Origin: Edaphochlamys debaryana
Taxonomy: Eukaryota > Chlorophyta > Chlorophyceae > Chlamydomonadales
Reading direction: 5' to 3'
NCBI GenBank assembly: GCA_016858145.1
Contig: JAEHOE010000023.1
Coordinates: 248,001 to 312,000 of the forward strand
Length of the DNA: 64,000 nt
The notes beneath the pieces are model-generated. The model saw only the letters and a list, made by a program, of their open reading frames with translations, was not told where the DNA came from and made no database searches. The translations under genes and the position numbers were made by a program. Of the stretch, positions 36,701 to 47,325 are shown piece after piece (position 1 is the first letter of the stretch; each line of letters opens with the position of its first letter).

Positions 36701-39700
36701 ACCCACGGCCGCCGGTGTCACACGCATGGGCAGCGCCAGATCCATCGTGATCGCGCTCCGACAGGATACGGATCTGGGCCCGGCCGGGCCCGGGGCCGGG
36801 CCTGTGCAGGGCGTGTGCAGTGGCGGCAACGCGACGACGGGCACGGCGCTCCACGCACGCGCCTTCCCGCTCAAACGCACGCTGCTTCAGGCCAGGCTGC
36901 AGCAGCTGCAGCAGCTGCCGCCGCTGCCCGGCAGCAGCCCGGGGCTGGGCGGCACCAGCGGCAATGCAGGCGGCGGCGGGGGCCAGGCGCCGGCGAGTGG
37001 AGGTGGTGGAGGTGGTGGTGGTGGTGGTGGTGGTGGAGGTGGGGCGTCTCTGGCGGTGGTGGCAAACACGCAGCTGTACGTGCAGAACGTCCACAAACCC
37101 TCGGGTGACGTCATGCTGCTCATGGCCCCGCGCCGCACCCAGCCCTCCGTCGGCGGCGCCGCGCCGCCGGCCCAGCCCGCCGCCCCCACCTCCGCCGCCG
37201 CCGCCGATAACAACAACAGCGGCGGCAGCGTCAACGGCGCCGCTGTCGCCGCCGCCAACGGCGCCGCCGTTGGCGGCGGCGGCGGCAGCTCTGGCTCCGC
37301 CGGGTTTCGGTCGCTGGTGCTGCTGACGCTGCCGCTGTTTGACGGCGCGGCCCTGGGCCTGTACGTGTGCTTCCCCAAGCGCCTGCCCCCGCAGCTGCTG
37401 GAGGCGGCCCGGGCGGCGGGGCAGGAGCTGGTAGAGCAGGTGGGGGGGCTGGGAGCTACGGTAGGGGGAAGGGGGAGAGTCCGGACCGGGACCGGGGACC
37501 GGGACCTGGACTGCAGTGGGGGAAGGGGCCAGGGGGGTGAAGCGGGGTCGAGTCGCTTGAGGACAAGCGAGGGACCCATGAAGGGCACGGAAGACCGGAA
37601 GGCAGTGCACTGGCAGGGGACTCCCATGGGGGCCCTCTCCTGCACTCGATGCCCCTAACTTTCGACGCCCGCACCGTCGCCTCAACGCCTGCTCGCCGCT
37701 GCCGTTTGATCCCCTTCACCCCCTGCCGTAGGCCCTGGCCGGCACCGTACGCGCCCGCCTGCAGGACGAGCTGATCGCGCCCGAGTTCGACACGCTGTGT
37801 ACGGCAGTGCCGGGGTCGTACGCCGTACTGCGCAGCCCCAGCCTGTCGGGCGTGATGCGCCCGCTGTCGCTGCTGCCCGGCGGCGGCGGATCTAACGTCG
37901 TCACCGCCACGTGCTCCGACATCGCCGCCGCACTCGGCATGATGCCAGGACAGGGAGAGGAGGGGCCCACAGGTAGGCATCGTGTGTGCATAGTGTGTGC
38001 GGTACGCCTAGGAAAGCCTTGTCAGGCCCCTCTTTTTTTTGGGCCCGTTACGTCTAAGGCGCGCTACAACTACGGTAGCAACACGTAACTATGACGCCCA
38101 TTTGCGGGGGTCCGGTTCTGTACACCCAGAAAACGGCCTTCAAAGCTCCCCGGTTTCCAGGGTTTAATTAATCAGTGATGCTCCACACGCGAAACCCACA
38201 CGCGTTCACCCCTGCCCGCAGCCACCGGCCTTTCCCTGACCACGGTTCCGGCGCCCGAGCTCATCAGCGACGAGCTGACCACCACCGACATGGACGCCCT
38301 GCTCAACACGGGCGACGGGGGGGCCACGGCGGCGGAGGCGAGGCGTGAGTGGGGGCCGGGCAGCGGCGGGTGGTGGGGGGGGGTGGGAGGGGCCTAGGCG
38401 AGGGAGCGGAGGGGAACAAGGGGGTGGGGGGCTGCCGACATGGATGGGGCTGGCCCTGCAGGGCGTTTACGGTAGCGCCGGTCAACCACCGCCCGGCCGC
38501 GCCCCGCCCGCGGTACCTACCCGCATCCGGCTCTCCCGCCCACAATCACACACCCGCCCCCTGCCCTCTGCATGTCCTGTCCCCGCAGGCTTTGCCGCCG
38601 CCCGCCGCGCCTGTCTGAGCGTGGACCGGGGCGGGGCGGTGCGACGCAGCTCCACCGCCGCCGGCTGCGCCACCGCCGGCGCCTCCGCCTCCTTCACCCG
38701 CCTCGCCGCCTCCTCCCTCCGCCGCGGCGTCCGCGCTCCCATCGTGCCCAGCGGCAACGGCGGCACCCCCATCAGCCCCTCCGACGCCGCCGCCGCCGCC
38801 GTCGGCGGCGGCCGCGGTGGCGGCGGCGGCACGGGCGCGGGCGCCGTCGCTGCCACCGCCGTCGACGTCAGTGCCCGGCCCGGGCGCGCGGCCGGCGACC
38901 ACGGGTTCGGCCCCCTGCCTGGAACCGGATTCGAGGCGGTTAGCCTGGAGCAGTTGATGAGATCCAGCCCCGCGGATCTGCTGGCCGGCTTGGCCCTGGG
39001 CGCTCAGGGCCTGAGCGCGGGTGTGGCGGGGACGCTGTCTGGGCAGCAGGTTCGCGCAGCTTCCTCCCGCGTGCACCCGCTGTCGCTGGGATTCGATCGG
39101 GTGTCTACGTCCATTATTATGGTCACGGGGCCGGACACGAGGGACGCCGCGAGGCAGCAGGTGGGCGGTGTGGGGAGGGGGAGGGGGGAGGGGGAGGGGG
39201 AGGGGGAGGGGGAGGGGGAGGGGGAGGGGGAGGGGGAGGGGGAGGGGTGAGGAGGGCAGGGGGCGGAGGGGGAGGGGGAGGGGGAGGGGGAGGGGGAGGG
39301 GGAGGGGGAGGAGGAGGAGGAGGAGGAGGAGGAGGGGGAGGGGGAGGAGGGCAGGTGGGTGAGGAGGGCAGGGGGCGGAGGGGGGGAGGTGCTGATGGAC
39401 GTGATGCTGGCCAGGGCCTTTCCAGGCCTGACCGCTGTCCTGGTCCCCTCCGCTGCCCTGCAGATGGATCTACTGATTGGATCCATCCAGGCCACGATCA
39501 ACGTGGATCCAGGCGCCGGAGGAGCCACGTGAGGCCAGGGCCGGGGGAGCCGGGGGGGCACGGGGCTGGGCCTACAGCACGCGCGAGCCCCTCGGGGCCA
39601 AGTTGCAGGGCTTCGCACGGAGGCCGCCGAACCTGATCCCCACCTCTCCCCTCCCGGATAGCTCACTACCCCTCTCTCCCCAGGGCTGCCTCCGTCGTGC

Positions 39701-42700
39701 TCCCCCTCACCCCCCTTGCCTCCCTCTCTTCCCCCCCCATCGTTTCCCGCTCGAAAAAATATCCCTCTCTTCCCCCCCCTCTTGCCCCCTCTCTACCTCT
39801 TCCTCCGCTCTCCCATGCTCCCCTCCCTTGCCCCCCCCCCTCCCCCCTGCCCCCCAGCACCTCCCCCCTCGAGGACCTGGAGCTGCTGGAGCTGGGCGAG
39901 CTGCTGGGCAAGGGGGGCGGCGGCAGCGTGTTCCGGGGGCGGCTGGGCACGCTGGACGTGGCGGTCAAGGTGGGAGGGGGGCGGGGGAGGCGGGGTAGAA
40001 GGAGGGGGGAAGGAGGGACGCGTGTGTGTTTCGTGCGGGATAGCGGGGGCCAAGGTGGGACGGGAGGGAGGGTCAGGTATTGCCGTTGTACGACTGATGG
40101 AGTTTGACTGGCGGAGTTGGGTCAAGGCGGGGCTCGTCGGGTGTCCAATGTGCCGGTGCCGCCATTGTGCAACGGATGGGGCTGTGGTCATTGTCTGATG
40201 GGGTTGTCGCATTGTTCCCCTCCCTCCTCCCTGATCCCAACCCCCCACCACGTCCTCCTCCCCCCCCCCAGCTCATGGAGTTACCCGAGGTGGACGCACC
40301 GGCCCCCGCACCCGCACCCACCACCGCCACCGCCACCGCCAACGGTACCGCACCCGGCTGCGGCAACGGTAACGGCAACGGTGCGGGCGCCGCCGCCGCG
40401 CCGCCGCCCGGCGGCGCCCCCCAGGTTCCGGGCCCCGGGCCCGACCCCTCGGAGCGTCAGGAGCTGAACAAGCGGAGGGAGATGCTGAGGAACGCGCTCG
40501 AGATCTCGATCCAGCGCCGGATCTCGCACCCCAACATCGGTGGGCGGCGGGCTCGCGCGGGGCAGGGGCGGGGCAAGGCGCAGAGGAACCGCAAGGATTT
40601 GTACAGGGGTAATTCCGCGCTGGTTGCCAGCGAGCGAGCAAGACATGGACAGACATATGGGCGGGCACTACGCGGAGCTACATCATACCTCCGGAGTCTC
40701 GCCGGGCTTTCTGCTTGCTTACGGTTTCCTCGTTGCCTAACACACCTAACACACCTACCTGGACATGGGGCCGGGCAGGAGCGGGGGCGGGGCCTCATGG
40801 CCGTACCGCGCACGCACCCGGCCCCACTCCGCTGCGCCCGCTCGCAGTGCTGTCGTACAGGGGCTAGGCCACGCAACGCTTCTCCTACCAAGTGGACTGA
40901 ATCCCGTGCCGCCGCCACCGTGCCAACCCCCCCCTACCCCCTCCCCCTACCCCCTCCTCCCCAGTCCAAATCTACGCCACATACAACAACGTGGTCCTCG
41001 GGCCCCCGCAGCCCGGTGCCACCAGCCAGCGGCTCAAGCCCGCGCCGCCGCCCAACAACGCAACAGGTGCGGTGGATGGGGCCCTATGGGTGGGGCATCT
41101 CAAGGGCACCTCGAGGGCTCGCCACAGGTGGGTCAACGGCGTCAACCTGGGGCCTCGGACGGCCGGGGCACCTGACACCTCGAGGACTCGCCGCCGTCGT
41201 GCTGCGCCCTTCCGTGCTCTCCGCGGCGCACAGCGCCGACCCGGTGCAGGCTACAACAATCCACGCCGGCCCGCCGGCCCTCCCCCTCCCCCACCACCCC
41301 CACCACCCTGCCCCCTGGGGCCAAGCCTTCCGTCACCGCCTGCGCCATCGTAGCCGGTCCCTAAGGCACGCGTGCCCATACACACACACACGCCCCCGAA
41401 CCCCCCTCCACCCCCCCCGTCCCCCCAGGCGCCAAGCCCTCCGGCCCCGTCATCGCCTGCGCCATCGTGGCGGAGCTGTGCGACCTGGGCTCTCTGGGCG
41501 GCGCCCTGGCCGCACGCACCTTCCCCCGCCTCACACGCGCCGGCAACGCAGCGGCGCCCGCGCTGCAGCGGGGCTCCAGCACGGCCTCGGGGCCGCCCAT
41601 GTTCTCGTACGACATGAAGGTGCGCCGTACGTGCGGGTTACGTAATGCGATGTGACGTGGCGGGGCGGCGCGGGGCGGGGCGTGTACGACGGATGTCGTA
41701 CGTGTTTTCAGGCAGGGTGGCACGTGGTGCGTGTGTGGGCGGGGCGGGGCCTCAGGCTGTGGATGTGGATGTGTGGGTGCGACGCATGCTGTTGTGTGAT
41801 GCTGCTGTGCGCGGCGCGCTCCACACCGCATCCCGTCCCGATCCCACACCTCCCCCTCCCCCTCCCAGGGCATCTACATGACGCTGCTGGACGTTGCGCT
41901 GGCGCTGCGGCACCTGCACTCCATGAACCTGGTGCACAGGGGTGAGCGAGAAGGGGGGCCGGGTGACGCCGGCGCCCACGCCCCGTGGCGAGCTCGGTGG
42001 GCTTGGGACCACGGCAGCACTCCCTACATGCCTAGGAGGTGCCAGGGCCTTGGTGCCCCCCCTGCCCCTGCTGATTTCTTCCCTCCCTCCCACCCGCTCC
42101 ACCCCCCCAGACATCAAGCCCGCCAACCTGCTCCTCAAGTCCAACCCCCGGGACTACCGCGGCTTCACGGTCAAGCTGGCGGACTTCGGTGGGGGAGGGG
42201 GAAAGGGAGGGGAGAGGGAGGGGGGAGAGGGGGAGAGGGGGAGGAGGGAGGAGGGAAGGAAGGAGGAGGCAGGGCTGCGTTGCGGGAGGGCCCTCTGCCG
42301 GACTGTGACTTCGTGTGAGCCAACAGCCGGGTGGCATGTGCTGCCCAGCGCTGGGCTTCGAGGCCTGACCGCGGGGACGTTCCCTCCGCCGCCGCCCCCC
42401 ACCCGCAGGCTTCGTGCTGCACCTGAGTGAGACCGCCGACGACGGCAGCCGTTACGCCATCGCCGACCAGGCCTGCGGCACGTGGGTGTGGGGGATGGGG
42501 TCGGGCGGGGAACAGGGCCTGCGGCACGTGAGCAACCTGATGTCTGCGGGGGAAGGGGCAGGGGCTGGGCCAACGCCTTCCAGCGCGCTATCCTCTCCCT
42601 GTTGCGGATAGCTGACTGGGCCTGTGGCGCGTGGGTGCGGGGCGGCGAGAGGCCAGAGCCGTGCGTGGCTCAGAGATGCCTGGCCTAACGTGCGCGTCGC

Positions 42701-43471
42701 CCATCGTCCAGACACATCTCATCATGACAACAGCCCACACCCGCGGTCCACACCTGCCCCTCCCTTCACTCTACGCCCTCCCCCCTCCTCCCCCCTCCCC
42801 CCCCCAGTGTGACCCACATGAGCCCCGAGTCCCTGCTGGGGAAGGCACGCATTGACTCGTCCATGGTAGGCAGGGGGGGGGCGGGGCGAGATGGAGGGCA
42901 GAGCTTCTCGATATACCGAGCTGGGCGTTGCAACCGACCGAACCCTGCCCCCCGGTTGCTCCTACAGGACATCTACGGACTCGGCATCCTCATGTGGGTC
43001 GGGGGGGGGGGCGGCGGGAAGCCATCCTGGGAGGCGGGGCGGCAGGGGGCTGAGGAGGCAGGACAGGCGGGAAGCAGTTGCGTTGCGTCTGGAGCCTGCG
43101 GTTCTTAGCCCTGCCTCCACCTGCGCAGGTGGGAGATGTTTTCGGGCGGCTGCCGGCCCTACCCCCACGTCACGCCGGATAAGGTACGACTTCCGTACAT
43201 GGAGCCGCGCCTCCCTGGCCATGCCACCGCCACAGGTCTAGCCCCCTGCTGCTAGCGTAACCGTTAGTCATTGTACGACACCTGGCCCGGCACGCGCCCG
43301 CAGATTCCGCGCGCCGTGTACAAGGGCGCTCGTCCCACCTTCGCCGATTCCGTACCGCTGCCGTACCGCTCCCTGGCGTCGGCCTGCTGGGCTCACGACG
43401 CGAACCGGCGGCCCAAGGCCGGTGAGGTCGTGAGCATGCTTAACTCACTCCTTATGGAGATGGAGGCTTGA
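33741..43471 (+). CDS. large GAF-like and TKL-type protein kinase
   Basis: Twenty-one exons: 33741-33911, 34004-34137, 34364-34526, 34851-35417, 35746-36260, 36527-37439, 37732-37972, 38222-38344, 38589-39160, 39464-39528, 39858-39969, 40272-40539, 40965-41066, 41429-41619, 41869-41941, 42111-42188, 42409-42481, 42808-42865, 42968-42993, 43129-43183, 43304-43471. They give 1,555 residues. The kinase domain (~1160-1550) has the glycine loop GKGGGGSVFRG, VAVK (Lys1192), HRD (1402-1404), DFG (1428-1430), GTVTHMSPE and DIYGLGILMWEMFSGG, so all catalytic residues are present. This type belongs to the large volvocine TKL-like kinase family. The N-terminal part has two weak GAF-like units: one around VAAVPLMHGTHLAGALWLEQ, the other from RRRFFVYDAHVVAAL to RSLVLLTLPLFDGAALGLYV. 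Gly/Pro/Ala-rich linkers separate them. Long inserts lie between Lys1192 and the C-helix. Ligand and substrate are unknown. Exon 19 is only 26 bases. Confidence 0.88.
39174..39356 (+). repeat. GGGGGA hexanucleotide repeat in kinase intron 9
   Basis: About 180 bases of almost pure purine, mainly GGGGGA units with a short GGA stretch near the right end. It lies wholly within the intron after exon 9. Confidence 0.9.
40696..40738 (+). repeat. ~40-bp dispersed intronic repeat, copy 1
   Basis: The sequence starts GTCTCGCCGGGCTTTCTGCT and continues TGCTTACG. It recurs at 55652 and 63834, each time within an intron of a different gene. Here it is in intron 12 of the kinase gene. Confidence 0.75.
41317..41353 (+). 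pseudogene. decayed partial copy of kinase exon 14
   Basis: Within the intron before exon 14, a stretch GGGGCCAAGCCTTCCGTCAC followed by CGCCTGCGCCATCGTAG closely matches the beginning of exon 14 at 41428-41470. It has a C-rich tract in front, like an acceptor. The frame soon ends in TAG, so it cannot replace the exon. Confidence 0.6.
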
Positions 43472-43475
43472 AGCA

Positions 43476-43598
43476 CCCGATGATGGGATGGCTTGAAGCA
43501 CCATGAAGACCCCTGCTCGTTCCCACTGCGAACGACGCATCGGCTCCGAGCGCTTCGCGGGAAGGCCCCCGATGATGGGATGGCTTGAAGCATCATGA
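43476..43598 (+). repeat. 31-bp direct repeat just after the kinase stop codon
   Basis: CCCGATGATGGGATGGCTTG plus AAGCACCATGA occurs at 43476-43506 and 43568-43598 with one difference. A shorter third piece, GGCTTGAAGCAC, overlaps the stop codon itself at 43466. Confidence 0.8.
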
Positions 43599-46354
43599 CA
43601 TGATACTATCCGCAACAAGTAAAGCAGTGGTGTGCGGGGGCAACGATTGATGCTGTGCTCAGCCTGGAGGAGGAGAAGATGGTACCAACCGGTAGCAACG
43701 ATGGGCATGCATGCCTGGTTTTAACTAAAGGAGATCCCTGTGTGTGGGACGCACGGAGAGGGAGGGCTTGAAGGGCCCCGCGCTGCGCGACCCCCCGCAA
43801 GCCGTGCTTACTTGCTTGTGAGGGCACCGGACCCAAGGGTTAGTCGCCCCCGTCTGTACGACGTGAGGGCGAGCCGTACATCAGGCATTAGCCCTGGATT
43901 GGGGGTTGGTGCCTACAACTCGCCATCACAGAAGACCCGTGCATGGATGAGCCCGCCCTCGCAATGGCGGGAGGTAGAGGCATGTGTTGCCCAGTTGCGC
44001 AACACGTAATCTTTTTGTGATCCCAGATTGGGTTTGTGGCTTGTCCCTGTGTTTACACGCTCGGTGCCGAGGGCTTTTGCGCTCACTCGAGTTCAAGGTT
44101 TATCAAAACATGGCGCAGAGGGGCATGTGCGGGTAAAGCTAGGGGTTTGCAAGTGTCGTTTTGTGTCCTCCGTGCCAAATTGGGCAAAGCGGCGGGCGTT
44201 TGCCGCTGGCACCCTGCCGGGTGGACACCGCCGCTCGCATGGCGAAGGTCTTAGCCTAGCCTAAAGCTGCATTCAAGGAAGCCATGAATGATATTGCGAA
44301 TAAGACATCCCTGTTTACGGGGTCAAGAAAGAAGCATATGCCGGTTGCGGTGCAGGGTAAGCACGCCTGAAACGTAAGGGTTTGCCAAGCATGGCCTCGT
44401 GGGCTCAAGCCGGACAGCACATGCACAGGTTGCGCGGGGCGCTTGCTCCTGGAGGGGCCTGGGGCCGTTACGTGTGTGGGCCAGACAAGTCTACCTCGTT
44501 TGTTGTCTGATGGGACTTGTCTGTTGGTAAGTAATTTTCCCCTCCTGGACGGCACCTGGCCGCGCAGCCCTCTCTGGGCCAAGCTAGATGGTCTTCCCCG
44601 AATCCCGCGGGTGCGTTAGACGCACGTGCGCTTCGTCCGCTTTGGCGGACTCAACGTTTGAGTTTGAATCTGGCTTGAATGCTGGGGGTGACCACCCTTG
44701 TGCATCCCGACTTCGCACCATGCATTTAGGGATGAAGAATTGCATGGACCTGCACGGAGCGCCTTGTCCTCGAGTTGGCTGGGCCTGGGCGCTCCCACGT
44801 GTGGTGTGGCGTGGTGAATGGGGCTTTGTGCACAGACGCTTCGGTGTCTAGCATCACTTCCAGATGAGAATGGAGAGGAGGGCCGGGTAGGCGCTAGGCG
44901 TGGCAGCGGGAGGGTGGATGGAGCGTGCAGCTAGCCATCGTAGCGGGTGCAGGGGTGGGTGCTTGCACTGTTAAGCATGCACTGCTTAAGGGCGGGGGGT
45001 GTTGCAGTGTGGATTGGGGAGGGATGCAGCTTTGATGTTTGGGTCTGCGCCGGGAGGCGCGAGGTTTGCGCAGTTGCAAGTGCAAGTGCGCACAAGGAAT
45101 GCTGCTGGCGTGGCTTTTGGCTGCTGTACTGGTGTGGGTGTGGGTGTAGAAGAAAACAACGAAGCGAAGCGCTTGGTTGTGGCGTAGGGCGTGTTCCGCT
45201 GACTACGCAGACCTGTGGGGGGCTTACCGAGTGTTCGTCGTGGCCTGTGGATCGGGAGGGCCCGCGAGGGCACAGGGGCACGGAATCTCGCGGGTGGACA
45301 CGCACACGAGTTATGGAGAGGGAGGGCGGGGGAGTTGCCGGGGTCGGTCATGTTTCATGTTAGGGTGCCAGCGCGTAACAGAGCCCAAGAGCGCCCGCGT
45401 CCCGGTCGGAAAACAATACCGTAGCCCAGCCAGCTTACCTCGGGCTTACCCGGGCTTACCTGCAGGTGTGTAGAAGGGGAGGTGTGGGTGTGGGTGTGGC
45501 TGGGTTGTGGAAAGGCCAGCTGCATGACATGGTCTGCCCAGTTTGTCGGGGGGGCAGCTATTTGTGGCAATTAGCGGAGTGTGGTGCGGTAGGCTATGGT
45601 GCCTAACCTCGTGTGCTTAACATGCGCTTGCGGTAGAAACGGGCGTTACTGGGGGACGGCCGGGCCTGCCTCTGGGTCCGGGTCTGGACCGGGGGCAAAG
45701 GCTTGTCGAAGGTCCAGGCCGCCAATGCAGGGTTTCGCAACGGTGACCGGTATCCTGATCCTGTTACCCCCAAGACCCGGGAGCCCCCACCGCAAACCCC
45801 ACCGCGAACCCCACCGTCCTGTCGCCTCACCTACCCCCGAGCATGCACGTGGCATTTACCCCCGAACACGTCTGAAGCCCCGGCAAGGCTGTACCAAGTG
45901 CTGAATTGCTGTACTTGAAACCCCTGGCAGATCCTGAGAGCAGACCGAACCGCTCCGTGGCATCAGGGCCAGAGACAGGGGTGAACGCTGGGTGAGGTTC
46001 CTGGGACAATGGTCTGGAGCCTGGGTTTCAGGCAAGGTGCTAGCGCGCTAACCCCTAATCCAGGCAGCTGATGGCCACAGTCTGACCCCCCCCACGGTCA
46101 GTAAACCAATTGTAATGTGGTTTATGTGGCTTGTTGCCCCCTTGCTCAGCCTGCCATGCGCCAATGCATGGGGCAGCGTGCGGAGTTTGGGGAGGCACCG
46201 GGAGGCACCACAGGGCACCCCACGAACACCCCAGGCATCGCTTGGCCGCCTCTCCACCGCGAGCCATACCAAGCCACCCATGCGTGCAAGTAGTACCGGT
46301 ATGCCTGATATGCGTGGTGCTGACTCCGTGCAGGCGTGCAGCTTAGGCGCAGCT

Positions 46355-46545
46355 GCGAAGGGCGTGACAAGGCGTGGCACGGCGCACCGCTGCAGGCCGG
46401 CCCCAGTCGTAGTGCGGGCGGACGGGCTGGGCCTGGCGGCGTAGGTGGTGTACTGGTGGGCGGTCGTGGTCGTGGAAAAGCATGCGAAGGGCGTGACGAG
46501 GCGCAGCACGGCTCCGCTGCAGTCCAGGCCGGCCCCCAGTCGGCC
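46355..46545 (+). repeat. imperfect direct duplication
   Basis: A unit of about 55-60 bases beginning GCGAAGGGCGTGAC and ending near GGCCGGCCCCAGTCG occurs at 46355-46410 and again at 46484-46545. It is noncoding as far as I can see. Confidence 0.65.
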
Positions 46546-47325
46546 CCTGAGAGGTCGGCCCGCCCCTGGCCCGCCCCTGCCCGTCGTTGGCCCGGCGTGG
46601 CCGCGGCAGTCCGAGGTACGGTCGCCACAGGCCGAACGCATGTAGTGCGTCGTCAGCTCTGTCAAGCCGATGATATGCCGAACAGAGCCGCGTTTGCACG
46701 GCGCATTTCCCTCGAGATGCCAAGGCCGCCAACCGCCTGCACCTCACAATGAGGTGACCGGCACAAAAAGGGATGCTATGTGTGCAAGCATGCAAGAAGC
46801 GGCGCTGCGATGGCGCAGGCGCTTGCAAGCGCGGGCAAGGGCGTCGCGACGAGCTAACTCAAACTGGGGAAGCGTCAGCATCGTGTGCCAGAGGGTGCTG
46901 CCATGGAACGCTGGAGTGTCAGGTTGTCAGCCCCAAGTCGCGTGGGAAACAGTGGCGGGTACACTTCGGTCGAGTCTGCGTCTCAATCTGCACGCGCAGC
47001 GCGGTAGAGCGGTGAGCCCGCGCGGCGCGCCAACCTTGAAACCCCCACGACCCACACCACCCGCCTACGAGTCATTCACGATCGCCTGCTTACGCGAGGC
47101 CTGGCTACACCGTCCCAGCGCTCACAGCCCGCATTGCCCGTGGCCGAGGGGGTGCCAGAGGGCGTCTGTGGAGCGATGAGCAGTTATAGGCACTCTGCTC
47201 CGAACTGAGCGGGCGTCGGAGCGCCTGCGTGCAGGTGCGGGAGGCGAAGGATTTGGAGCAGCGTCGTCCCTCTTCGTCTCGGCGCATGATTTTTCCTCCT
47301 ATCTTGCTGCAGGCGTATCCCAAGC

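Larger units (their letters stand above)
43472..47325. other. 3.9-kb stretch without a convincing gene
   Basis: No open frame here carries a recognisable domain, and none shows the exon/intron pattern of its neighbours. It includes the 3' untranslated region of the kinase gene and the promoter of the gene starting at 47326. Two local duplications are listed separately. Confidence 0.45.

Noticed and set aside
40104..41645. A 513-codon open frame on the plus strand
   Set aside because: It runs through kinase introns in a frame other than the one encoding kinase motifs.
46048..46665. A 205-codon minus-strand frame in the 43.5-47.3 kb gap
   Set aside because: It covers a local duplication and has no recognisable domain, good start or supporting exons.
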